A DNA stretch of 36,081 nt, taken from positions 1-36,081 of the forward strand of contig JAFGBI010000420.1 of assembly GCA_016933275.1 (NCBI GenBank), in the 5' to 3' direction. Position numbers and translations under genes: made by a program. The notes under the pieces were generated by a model. The model searched no databases and was not told where the DNA came from. It saw only the letters and a program-made list of their open reading frames with translations. The stretch's first letter is position 1. Each line of letters opens with the position of its first letter. The stretch comes from Polyangiaceae bacterium (GTDB lineage: Bacteria; Myxococcota_A; Polyangia; Polyangiales; Polyangiaceae). This document shows positions 16,679-24,866 of this stretch, piece after piece.

Positions 16679-17527
16679 TCAGCGGGACGCCCGTCCCGCC
16701 TCCACCGCGAGCCGTGCTCGCGCGGCGCTGGACAGGACCTCGCGGCCGCTGCCCACCCGCCCCTCGCCCACGAAGCAGAACCCCGGCCTCCGTCCGGGCG
16801 CGTGCAGACGTGGATCGAGCTTCTGCCATTGCCTGCGCATCGTGTCGAGCGACGTGGCCTCGACCGCGGCCGCGATCCGTGACTCTCGCTGGTCGCCGAG
16901 GTCGAACCCCGCAAAATCCGCGATCCGCTCGGCGTGCCCGCGACGGTCGCGGACGAGCTCGCCGAACTCGAGCCAGAGCACGCGCGGCTCGTCGCGATGG
17001 CGAGCCCAGGCAGCCACATGCTCTGCCCAGCTGCCCCAGGGGATCTTCCCCCGGGCGAAGCGGTCGACGAACTCATCCAGGGTCTCGTTGGTGCCGAGCG
17101 CGCCGGTCCGGTACTTGAAGTACGAGAGGGCAACGTCCTCCACGTCACGCACGAGGTAGATGACGCGCGCCGCGCGGGGAAGGCGGTAGGGCAAGAGGTG
17201 CGATTTGAAGCACCGGGGGCTGGGCTGGCTCTCGAGCAGGTCCGGGCGTCTGGTCGCGGCGATCTCGAACCACAAGACCCGCTCCCCGATGTGCTCGCAA
17301 TCGTCGAGGGATCCACCCCGGAGGACATGGACCATCACCTGAAGGATCGTGGTCCCCGACTTCGGATAGGTGACGAGGAAGAGATCATCGGGGCGCGAGC
17401 GATGACGGAGCGACACGTAGGTGGTGAGGGTGATGCGTTGACCCACGCTCCTCAGGCGAGAGCCCACCCCGCCGAGGCGCCGAGCCAGCCGCTCGAGGGC
17501 GCGCGCCGCGACCGGAGCGCCGCTCAT
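16679..17527 (-). CDS. PAPS-dependent sulfotransferase (Sulfotransfer_1 type)
   Basis: A 282-aa soluble sulfotransferase, expected to move sulfate from PAPS to a hydroxyl or phenol. It has the 5'-phosphosulfate loop TYPKSGTT (53-60), candidate catalytic His110 in CFKSHLLPY, and the 3'-phosphate segment YLVRDVEDVALSYFKY (124-139) with Arg127 and Ser135. A late basic RRPGFCFVGEGRVG replaces the usual R-K-G block. Length and layout resemble cytosolic sulfotransferases. The ATG at 17527 overlaps the cyclase homologue's stop as ATGA, with GAGG 6 nt upstream. Its place as last gene after a RiPP-like precursor and a cyclase homologue suggests that the peptide, which has a single core Tyr, may be the acceptor; a polysaccharide or small molecule is the alternative. 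Confidence 0.85.
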   Translation of the reverse strand: MSGAPVAARALERLARRLGGVGSRLRSVGQRITLTTYVSLRHRSRPDDLFLVTYPKSGTTILQVMVHVLRGGSLDDCEHIGERVLWFEIAATRRPDLLESQPSPRCFKSHLLPYRLPRAARVIYLVRDVEDVALSYFKYRTGALGTNETLDEFVDRFARGKIPWGSWAEHVAAWARHRDEPRVLWLEFGELVRDRRGHAERIADFAGFDLGDQRESRIAAAVEATSLDTMRRQWQKLDPRLHAPGRRPGFCFVGEGRVGSGREVLSSAARARLAVEAGRASR

Positions 17528-19260
17528 GACCCGCCTCGACCCAGACGATCGAGCATTCCGAGCCAGCGCGCGACCACGACCGCTCGGAAGAGGGCGCTCG
17601 TCCGGAGATAGCCGAGCGGCCGCCGGGCGAGCTCATGACAATCGCGAACCACGGCTGTTAGGTTCAAATGGGCCGCCGCCGACCCGAGGCGGGCCATCGG
17701 ATCCGGCCCGACTTCCCGGAGGACCAGATCCCGCGACCATGCCTCGTGAAAGCCCGTCGCCATTGCCTTGGACCGACGCTGGCGAATAGGCTCGGGCAAG
17801 ATGCCCCGCATCGCCTCGCGCAACACCCATCGAGTGGTGCCGTCTCGCTCACGCAGGTGGCGAGGCAGGAGCGCGGCGAGCTCCGCCACCCGCCGATCCA
17901 GGAACGGGTGCAGGGTCACGAGCCCCAGACCACGGGAAGACCGGTTGTGAGCCGTCACCGCGCGGTCCGGATCCGCGCGGCGCAACCTGGCGACGAAGCC
18001 AGCCGTCCCTTGGAAGGCCGACCCCACCGACGGTGCTCCGTCGTGGAGCGCCCCATCGAGGGCGACCAGGCGGTCATCCAGCGCGGGCGACAGGTAGGTC
18101 CCGAGGTCGAAACCCCTCACGGGAACCCCCCGCCAGGCATCGATGATCCGGCGTCGCGCCCGACGCGCAGCCGATCGGAGCCCCACTGCGATGCGCCGGG
18201 GATCGGAGAACAGCGACCGCAGACGCAGGATCACTGGTTGCCCGCGACCCTCCGTCGGGCAGTACCATCGTCCTCCACCCATCAGATCGCCGAGGTAGCC
18301 GGTCATCAGACCGTCGCAGCCGAGGTCGATCGCCGCGCGCCGGGTGACCTCGGACAGTAGAGCCGCTCCGACCAGATCCGGCTCGAGGCAATCGCGCAGG
18401 CGGTCTTCCAGCGGAGCGCTCGTGCGCTCGCGGGTCACCGAGACGACGACCTGGCGCAGATCCGCCGCCACCGCCACGGCGCGAGAATAGGCGAACTCCT
18501 CGAGGGCGGAGTCCCCGGGGAAGCTGGCGGTGATGACCCAAGGTCCGGGCGCTGCCGGTGACCGCACGGCACCCGCCAGCATGGACAACGAGCTGGAATC
18601 GAGCCCCCCGCTGAGCTCGACCGCGAGCCTCCGAGCCGCGCGGCCCCGATCGCGCACCGCGGCCCTCAGGGCACCACGATAGGCGTCGATCCAATCGGCG
18701 TCGGACCTCGGTGCGCTCGCCGCACCCTGCCCCGGCTCCCAGTACCGAACCGTGCGCAGACCGCCCGGAGAGAGCTCGAGCCAATGGCCCGCGGGCAGCG
18801 ACGACACGCCCCGAAAGAAGGTCTCGCCCGAGGCTCGTGGGAGTCGAACCAGATGGCGCAGGAGCGCGTCCTCGTTCGCCCGAACCTCACCGAGGGTGCG
18901 GAGCAAGGCACCGAGATCGCAAGCGCAGTCGAACGCGACCCCGGGGCGCCAGGAGTAGAAGAGCTGCCGGGCTCCGAGCGGATCGCGCGCCGCGTAGAGC
19001 AGCTGGTCCTCCTCGGACCAGAGCGCGAAGGCAAACTCCCCGCTCAGCCGCGCGGCGAGGTCGCGGCCACACTGCCGAAGGGCAACCATGAGCGCGTCTC
19101 GGGGATCCCTGGCCCCGCCCGCCGATGACCCTTCCGCGCCCGGGAGGATCCCTTCCCACTCGAACACGGTGGCGTCCACGACGGCCCTGCAGGCCGGAGC
19201 GCTGGCGTCCTCCAGACCCCATCCGGGGCCCTGCCAGCGCAGCGAGAGCACCGCGCTCAC
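17524..19260 (-). CDS. Asparagine-synthetase-like protein, candidate lasso-type macrolactam cyclase
   Basis: A 578-aa two-domain protein. The N-terminal glutaminase-like domain (about 1-170; GEFAFALWSEEDQLLYAARD) has Ser, not Cys, after the initiator Met, so it cannot use glutamine in the usual way. The C-terminal synthetase domain has the PPi loop LSGGLDSSS (216-224), then DGLMTGYLGDLMGG and PFLDRRVAELAALLP. ATP activation of a carboxylate without glutamine hydrolysis is what lasso cyclases (McjC-like) do, joining an Asp/Glu side chain to the N-terminal amine. GTG 19260 overlaps the precursor stop as GTGA, without its own Shine-Dalgarno, so expression is coupled to the peptide gene. An ordinary amidotransferase acting on sugars is less likely next to the peptide. 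Confidence 0.82.
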   Translation of the reverse strand: MSAVLSLRWQGPGWGLEDASAPACRAVVDATVFEWEGILPGAEGSSAGGARDPRDALMVALRQCGRDLAARLSGEFAFALWSEEDQLLYAARDPLGARQLFYSWRPGVAFDCACDLGALLRTLGEVRANEDALLRHLVRLPRASGETFFRGVSSLPAGHWLELSPGGLRTVRYWEPGQGAASAPRSDADWIDAYRGALRAAVRDRGRAARRLAVELSGGLDSSSLSMLAGAVRSPAAPGPWVITASFPGDSALEEFAYSRAVAVAADLRQVVVSVTRERTSAPLEDRLRDCLEPDLVGAALLSEVTRRAAIDLGCDGLMTGYLGDLMGGGRWYCPTEGRGQPVILRLRSLFSDPRRIAVGLRSAARRARRRIIDAWRGVPVRGFDLGTYLSPALDDRLVALDGALHDGAPSVGSAFQGTAGFVARLRRADPDRAVTAHNRSSRGLGLVTLHPFLDRRVAELAALLPRHLRERDGTTRWVLREAMRGILPEPIRQRRSKAMATGFHEAWSRDLVLREVGPDPMARLGSAAAHLNLTAVVRDCHELARRPLGYLRTSALFRAVVVARWLGMLDRLGRGGS

Positions 19261-19436
19261 GCGGACACGTAGGAAACGAAGTCGAGATCGGGATCGGCAC
19301 CCGCGCCGCCTCCCCGTGCGTCCCGCAGGTTTCCCGCGAAGGTCAGCGTGGGACGCGCATAGGGACGGCGCCCGTCCGCGGTGCCATTCGCTGCCGCGCC
19401 CGCGTCGGGTGTTCTGGCCGATGTCTCGCTCTTCAC
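19257..19436 (-). CDS. Candidate lasso-like RiPP precursor peptide (59 aa)
   Basis: The leader ends with PYARPTLTFAGNLRDAR, which fits the lasso-family pattern Y-x2-P-x-L-x3-G (Tyr26, Pro29, Leu31, Gly35) recognised by PqqD-fold proteins. Using the family spacing from Gly35, the core would be GGAGADPDLDFVSYVSA (43-59). Gly1 and Asp8 of the core could form the usual 8-residue ring; Asp6 and Asp10, or a shifted start at Gly42, are alternatives. The conserved Thr at core -2 is Arg41 here, which is unusual. Tyr14 and Ser13/16 of the core are possible sulfation or phosphorylation sites. I pick GTG 19436, with GAGGTGA just upstream, over the longer GTG 19478 that overlaps the lipoprotein stop but lacks a Shine-Dalgarno. 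It is directly coupled to the cyclase homologue. Processing has not been shown. Confidence 0.68.
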   Translation of the reverse strand: MKSETSARTPDAGAAANGTADGRRPYARPTLTFAGNLRDARGGGAGADPDLDFVSYVSA

Positions 19437-19440
19437 GTTC

Positions 19441-19447
19441 TCACCTC
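19441..19447 (-). promoter_or_regulatory. Strong Shine-Dalgarno deciding the peptide start
   Basis: GAGGTGA on the minus strand lies 4 nt before GTG 19436. It complements the 16S 3' end far better than anything before the upstream GTG at 19478. This shortens the peptide from 73 to 59 aa and leaves 38 bp after the lipoprotein stop. Confidence 0.65.
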
Positions 19448-19474
19448 GTCCTGCTTCAAACCTGCTCCCACCGT

Positions 19475-22400
19475 TCACCAGAGCACCACCACACGCCCGT
19501 CATATGGGTCGCTGCTCCCGTCGAATTCGGGGATGACTAGATCGCCGTAGCCGTCAAGGTTGAGGTCGGACGCCATCGTCGTCGAACTGCCGAACCCCTT
19601 CCATCCGGTCGGCAGCTCCACCACCACGTCGGCGACCAACTTGACGTCGGCGCTGTCCGCGCCTGGCAGCTTGTCCCCGTCCACGATGTAGACCGCGGCC
19701 GGGGTGCCCGTCCTCTCCAACTCGGTGACCACGACGTCCGCCGTGCTCGAGCCGATGAAGGACGCTACCGTGGTCGTTCCCGCCAAGGTGCCAGCAAACG
19801 CGAGGCGCCCGAACGGTCGGGTTCCGCTCGCCGCCGGATCGAGCAGGCGCGCCGCGACCGTGGCAAAGGGCCCCGAATTGGCCGCGCCGGTGTGGACCCT
19901 CGCCTCGCCGGTGGGCGTCGCATACTCGAGGGAGTTTACCACCCCGAGCCGCGAACCCCGCCATGGCGCCAATATCCGGCCGTAGCGGAAGCCCGCCGGC
20001 CCGAGCGCGGTGTGGAGCGCGCTCGTCACCAGCACGGGACTCGACTGCGGGTTGCGACCCGCGAACGCGTACAGCATACCGGCGTTGGAGGACATCGCCG
20101 GCGCGCCGACGACGAGGGTGCTCCCGCCGCTGTACAAACCGGGCAGGCTAGTGACCGCATAGCCGAACTGACCAGCGGTCCCCTCCTCGCCCAGGAACTG
20201 GGTGGCGTAGGTGCCGTAGTCCGCGGGCAGGGTGATCGTGCCCGGCAGGGTCGGGCTGCCGTACACGACAGCGACCAGACCCCTGCCCGAGGAGTAGTTG
20301 GGGTTTCCGAGCGCCAGGTCGTCGACCCCGTCGGCGTTGAAGTCGCCAGCGCTCTCGAGCACCCCCCCGAACAGGGGGTACGTTGGGTCTGCGGCGGGAT
20401 CCACTCGGATCACCACGTCGGCGGCGATCGGGTCGAGGCTCGAGGGCCAGACCTCACGTCCGTAGTACACGTACACGCGGCCCGGGTTCTCTTGGGGTGA
20501 GCCGAGCACGACGTCGGGCAACCCATCGTCGTTGAGGTCAGGGCCGACGACGAGGGAGCTTCCGAAAGCATTCACCGAGCCCTCGAAGGTCACGAAGGGC
20601 GTGGTCGACACCCCATCGGCCCCGCCCGCGAAGCAGTAGACGCGCCGGGCGAAGCGCGTGCTCACGCAGACGTCCGAACGACCGTCGCCAGTGAGATCCG
20701 CGGCAGCGCTCGCCCGGAACCCGAACTTCTCCTCGGCCACCAGCGCGGCCAGCGGGACCTCGTTGAACTCCGCGCGCTCTGGTCCGACTGCGGCGAAATC
20801 GCCGAGGTTGCCGGTCGCATCGCCAGCGGCGATGGCGAAGTAGTAGTCGTTCTCGATGTACCGATCGCCGACCGTGATCCCCTCCGTGGTCCCCGCCGCG
20901 GCGGGCGCCCCCCCGAACACGACGGCCTCGGCGGCCGCGAAATCCGCAGGGGTGGTGATGGGGTTCCACGACACACGGATCTGGTAGTTGGTGGCAGCCC
21001 GCCCCCCGTCATCCGGTGCCGTCCAGGCGAGCTGGAAGGTCGTGGCACGCCGATCCAGCACGTCCGCGTCCAAGGCTCCCGGCACCTCCGGGGGCGTCAC
21101 GTCCACGGGCACGCTGATGCTCCGCAGGCCCGGGGCGCCGTTCACGGGGGCGGTGGTGGCCGTGAGGACCACCGGCAGGCCCTCGGGGAGCGTCGCCGCG
21201 AGCTCGGCACAACCGGATCCGTCCAAACCGAGATCCTCCGCCAACACCCCAGCGAGGTCGGCCTCGAGATCCACGGTCGTCGTCGGCTCGAACGGCGCCA
21301 CACAGACCCTCAACAGCCCCTGCCACCCGGCGTCCGCATCCGCGTCCGGGATCACGTTGACCCCCGTGGCCCCCGCCCCACCGAGCCGACTGGTCCCCGT
21401 GGGAGTGACCCAGGTGACGGTTGGTGGCGGCGTCGTGCCCACGGAAACGCGGCAATCGGCGGTGATCGACCCTGTGTTCCCCGAGGGCTCCGTCACCATG
21501 GCGTCGAGCTCGCTCTCCCCGAGGTCGAAGCGGACGGCATCGAGCCGCGCGGAGACGCCAGCGAGCGTGGTCGCTTGCAGGGTCTGGGTGTCGTTTGGTC
21601 CGATCACCCACACGTCCACCGGCACGAGGGAGGTCCCGAAGGTAAGATCCCTGGTAACCGAGTCATCGGCGTTGATGTAGCTCCCACAGAACCCGCCGGG
21701 CGCGGCGAGGGACAGGGTCGGGGCGACCGAATCGACCCACAAGGCGATCGTGCTGGTGCCGACCCCATTCGAGCCGTCCGTCACCTCGACCGTCAGCTCC
21801 GTGGGCGTCGCGAGCTCGAACCGCGAGTTTACCGCGCTCTCGGGCAGCGTGACCCCGGGGAAGGTCACCAGGCGGGTCAGCGCGGAGCACACACCCGTGG
21901 CGTCGGACAGAACCGTCGCAGTGGACAGCACGGCTGGGGTCGATCCCTGACGAGCACCGAGCAGCCGAGCCGTCCCAGTCTCCGCGCTCGTGCAGGCAGT
22001 CACCGTGTACTGCGCGCCCGGCGCAGCGGCGTTCTGGTCGATCCGCGTCGCGGTTGGGTTCGACGCCGCCAGGATACGAAGGTTGGGGTTCTCCCAAGGC
22101 GGGGCGTCGCCGATCGGATCCACGAACTGAACCTGGGGCAGCTCCGAAGCGCAGGTGAGTCCCCCCGTGGTCATGGTGGTAGGGTTGCCCGCCTCGTCGC
22201 GCAGGGTCACAGCAAGCTCGAAGCTCCCGCTCCCCGGACAGGCGAGATCGATGCACGCTCCATCCTCGGAGCCCGCGCCCGGCGCCCCTCCCTCGACGGC
22301 CGCCACACAGGTTGGCGAGGCCGTGCCGATGCCCACACACAGGTTCTGCTGTCCGACGCCGAGGCTCGGGGCGAAATCCAGGGCGTCGGCGGAGGTGGTG

Positions 22401-23575
22401 ACCCCACAGATGCGGAGCTGGAGCCCGTTGATCGGATCCGCGTCGCCATCGTCTTCGGGATCCCAGTGATCGCCCCCCCAGAGCTCGGTCACCGTACCTC
22501 CCTTCACCTTGAAGACGTCGAGCAGGGGTGCCGTAGAATCCACCGGGTAGGTCCCCACCGCCGAGCTGCCGGTCGCGCCCGAGGCTGCGATGCACCGCGC
22601 ACTGACGGAAAAATCGCTATCGGGAACCATGGTCACCCCGGGGAAGGTCGCGTGACCGCCCACGGCATTGGTGGCAAGCTGGGTGTCGTTGACCAGCAGC
22701 AGCACGGGCTGGCCGTCCTCGACGTCGGTAGCGACGGCGAACGCCGCTTGGTAGGCCGAGCCCACCGAGCTTACGCGATCGCCACCCTCCGCTACCGGAA
22801 CCCCGTTCAGCGCACGATGGGTCGTCGAGATCGTGGGAGCGGTGATGAGGCAGGTGGGAACACCGGGGGCGGTGACGGCGACGTGAGCGAGGGCGCCGCA
22901 GGGAGTTGGGCTGGCTTCGATCTCCACCTCGAGATCCGTGGTGCCCGTCGCGCTCAACGTCACCCCATCGAACCGAGCCATCGCCCCCGACACGGCTGTT
23001 TCGCCGAGGAGCTGCGAGCCGGCGTAGAGGAGCGCCGTCGTGCCCGCGGGTGCGTCGGTCGCCACCGCCACGTCGTACTGGAAGCCGTCCACGTCCTCGT
23101 CGGCATCGTCGTCGGCGTCGAGCAGGGCCCCATCCATGGGCTCCACGAAGCTTGCGACACAGGCTGGCGCTGGTCCGCCGCCGGCCCCACCCGTAGGCAA
23201 CCCACCAGACCCACCAGTGATTTCTCCACCCAGCGCGCCCGTCCCCCCAGTTTCCGGGCTGCCGCCAGCCGGGACCGCGCCCGTGCCGCCGGATCCACCG
23301 GTGTCGGCCGCGCCAGTCCCTCCGGTGGCCCCCGTACCAACTTCGCCGCCCGCCCCGCCTCCCGGCTCCGCTCCACCGGATGCCCCTCCGGTTTCCGAGA
23401 GGCCACCCGTGCCGCCCGACTCCGTCCCCCCGAGTCCTCCCGTTGGCTCGACAGCGCCCCCCATCCCTGCCGATGGATCGTGGTCCTCCTCGTACGTGCC
23501 CTCCTCGCCATCGCCACAGGCGACCACCGTGACGAGCCCCAGCAACCCTACGACCGACGCGACCGACGTTCGCAT
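19475..23575 (-). CDS. Large FG-GAP-repeat lipoprotein with Gly/Thr-rich stalk
   Basis: A 1366-aa secreted lipoprotein. The signal peptide ends LVTVVAC, with Cys20 as lipidation site and Gly-Asp after it. Residues about 37-140 are a Gly/Thr/Ala stalk with many GGTGG-like repeats, common in myxobacterial lipoproteins. A long series of beta-rich, Ig-like segments follows (about 145-860), then a fibronectin-III-like unit (about 865-960, FQLAWTAPDDGGRAATNYQI). The end carries integrin-type FG-GAP repeats with Ca-binding loops such as DLNDDGLPDVVLG, DFNADGVDDLALG and DLNLDGYGDLVIP. GAGG sits 4 nt before ATG 23575. It is the first gene of the operon that contains the peptide, cyclase homologue and sulfotransferase, so it may be a surface binding or display partner; this link is inference from order only. 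Confidence 0.88.
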   Translation of the reverse strand: MRTSVASVVGLLGLVTVVACGDGEEGTYEEDHDPSAGMGGAVEPTGGLGGTESGGTGGLSETGGASGGAEPGGGAGGEVGTGATGGTGAADTGGSGGTGAVPAGGSPETGGTGALGGEITGGSGGLPTGGAGGGPAPACVASFVEPMDGALLDADDDADEDVDGFQYDVAVATDAPAGTTALLYAGSQLLGETAVSGAMARFDGVTLSATGTTDLEVEIEASPTPCGALAHVAVTAPGVPTCLITAPTISTTHRALNGVPVAEGGDRVSSVGSAYQAAFAVATDVEDGQPVLLLVNDTQLATNAVGGHATFPGVTMVPDSDFSVSARCIAASGATGSSAVGTYPVDSTAPLLDVFKVKGGTVTELWGGDHWDPEDDGDADPINGLQLRICGVTTSADALDFAPSLGVGQQNLCVGIGTASPTCVAAVEGGAPGAGSEDGACIDLACPGSGSFELAVTLRDEAGNPTTMTTGGLTCASELPQVQFVDPIGDAPPWENPNLRILAASNPTATRIDQNAAAPGAQYTVTACTSAETGTARLLGARQGSTPAVLSTATVLSDATGVCSALTRLVTFPGVTLPESAVNSRFELATPTELTVEVTDGSNGVGTSTIALWVDSVAPTLSLAAPGGFCGSYINADDSVTRDLTFGTSLVPVDVWVIGPNDTQTLQATTLAGVSARLDAVRFDLGESELDAMVTEPSGNTGSITADCRVSVGTTPPPTVTWVTPTGTSRLGGAGATGVNVIPDADADAGWQGLLRVCVAPFEPTTTVDLEADLAGVLAEDLGLDGSGCAELAATLPEGLPVVLTATTAPVNGAPGLRSISVPVDVTPPEVPGALDADVLDRRATTFQLAWTAPDDGGRAATNYQIRVSWNPITTPADFAAAEAVVFGGAPAAAGTTEGITVGDRYIENDYYFAIAAGDATGNLGDFAAVGPERAEFNEVPLAALVAEEKFGFRASAAADLTGDGRSDVCVSTRFARRVYCFAGGADGVSTTPFVTFEGSVNAFGSSLVVGPDLNDDGLPDVVLGSPQENPGRVYVYYGREVWPSSLDPIAADVVIRVDPAADPTYPLFGGVLESAGDFNADGVDDLALGNPNYSSGRGLVAVVYGSPTLPGTITLPADYGTYATQFLGEEGTAGQFGYAVTSLPGLYSGGSTLVVGAPAMSSNAGMLYAFAGRNPQSSPVLVTSALHTALGPAGFRYGRILAPWRGSRLGVVNSLEYATPTGEARVHTGAANSGPFATVAARLLDPAASGTRPFGRLAFAGTLAGTTTVASFIGSSTADVVVTELERTGTPAAVYIVDGDKLPGADSADVKLVADVVVELPTGWKGFGSSTTMASDLNLDGYGDLVIPEFDGSSDPYDGRVVVLW

Positions 23576-23904
23576 AAATCCTCGCTGACCCCTTCTCCAC
23601 CCTCAGCCTGGCGGTCTTGCCCCGATGGACTCCAGCGTCGTCGTCCGAGAGACCAAGGCGTGAACCAGCCCAGCATAGCCCGAAGCTTGGCTAGGGAAAG
23701 CGGTAAAAGGCACGCTGTTCTAGGTGCACGACCTCGACTCGGTGTTCATGGCCTGGCTCTGTTCCACCGCGAGCGCCACCGACGGTCTCTCCGTGCGCCA
23801 GCAATCCCTGCCCGTACCTGGCAACGCCGCGGTTCGAGGCCGAACGACCGGAGGTAGGTGATCCGGGTTGCCAGTGGGGTCCTGACGGCGACAATCGCAC
23901 CCCA
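23576..23904. other. 329-bp divergent promoter region
   Basis: This separates the lipoprotein/peptide operon (minus) from the HPr-kinase-like/PqqD pair (plus), so both should be started here. A TATGCT hexamer on the minus strand (23672-23677) is a possible -10 about 100 bp before the lipoprotein ATG, but no good -35 pairs with it. I see no gene, repeat or strong hairpin. Confidence 0.4.
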
Positions 23905-24849
23905 ATGCCGCTGGCACGGTTCTTCGGCTGTTTGGTCCGATCCAACCTGGAGCTCTGGCCTGACCACTCGGCGCCGGCTGCCGTCGAGTCCACCAGCGAA
24001 CCGGCCATCGAGATCCTCACGATGACCGACCCCGATCCGCCGCCGATCGCCCTCGACCCCATGCCTCGGGTCCGCTTCCGGCCTGACGTGGCGACGATCG
24101 ATTGGGATGGCATCGGCCGCTGCCGGGTGGTCGACGGCGCGCGCGTCGAGGGCTGGCGGACCGCCGGGGGTGACGGAGGGCGGTGGGCGTCCCTCCTCCG
24201 CGCCATTGCCCTCCCCGTGGCGCTGGCACAGCGCGGCCGGATCCTCCTCCACGGCAGCTCGATCCGGATCCGCGGGGCGACGGTGTCCATCCTCGGGGCT
24301 TCGCGAATGGGAAAATCAACGGTGGCGGCTGCCTTGGCGCAGCGCGGCCACACGCTCATCTCGGACGGGCTAACGGTCCTCGAGCGGTTGCCCGGGGACC
24401 GGACGCCGGTCAAGGGGTTCCTCGCCTGGCCCGGCCCGGCGAGCTACCGACTCTGGCCCGACGCCATCGAGCATTTCGGCGGCGAACCAGCCCGATACCC
24501 GGCGGCGGTGTCGGGGTTGGACAAGCGTGCCGTCCCCGCCCTCGGGATCGCGACGGGTCCGTCGCGCCTCGAGCGGGTGTACGTGCTCGCCCACGGCGAT
24601 ACCGAACGGGTCGAATCCCTCTCGACCGTCGCGGCCACCATCGCCCTCACCCAGCACGCCTTCCTCGCCGACTACGTCACCGCCGAGGCTCGCGATCGAC
24701 TCCTGGGCGACGCTGCCGAGGTCGGCGGTCTCCTCTCGGTAGCGCGACTCGAACGGCGGCAGCGACTCGAGCACCTGGCTGGGCTCCTCGACTGCGTGGA
24801 AGTGGACGTATCCGCCCCGTCGACTGGACGCGACCAACGCCTCGGGTAA
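23905..24849 (+). CDS. HPr-kinase/phosphorylase-like ATPase of peptide-modification loci
   Basis: A 314-aa protein with the P-loop GASRMGKST (131-139), preceded by GRILLHGSSIRIRGATVSIL as in HPr kinases. The start at 23905 is supported by the family N-terminus: FFGCLVRSNLELWP matches the usual 'FGL-x-I-x-S-x-I-x-LPE' opening. In paeninodin-type lasso clusters such kinases phosphorylate a C-terminal Ser of the peptide; elsewhere their target is unknown. Here the acidic motif after the P-loop reads LISDGLTVL, with Gly155 where two adjacent acids are usual, so activity may be altered. It is followed 17 bp later by the PqqD-like gene and is divergent from the peptide operon. No phosphotransferase-system HPr is nearby, which argues against a carbon-control role. 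Confidence 0.75.
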   Translation: MPLARFFGCLVRSNLELWPDHSAPAAVESTSEPAIEILTMTDPDPPPIALDPMPRVRFRPDVATIDWDGIGRCRVVDGARVEGWRTAGGDGGRWASLLRAIALPVALAQRGRILLHGSSIRIRGATVSILGASRMGKSTVAAALAQRGHTLISDGLTVLERLPGDRTPVKGFLAWPGPASYRLWPDAIEHFGGEPARYPAAVSGLDKRAVPALGIATGPSRLERVYVLAHGDTERVESLSTVAATIALTQHAFLADYVTAEARDRLLGDAAEVGGLLSVARLERRQRLEHLAGLLDCVEVDVSAPSTGRDQRLG

Positions 24850-24866
24850 CGTTCGATCTCCTCCCG

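Noticed and set aside
19437..19478. Longer peptide form starting at GTG 19478
   Set aside because: The start overlaps the lipoprotein stop but has no Shine-Dalgarno, whereas the internal GTG 19436 has an excellent one; kept only as a secondary possibility.
21575..23857. A 760-codon open frame on the plus strand
   Set aside because: It is antisense to the FG-GAP lipoprotein, Arg/Gly/Pro-rich with no recognisable domain, and created by the GC-rich repeats on the other strand.
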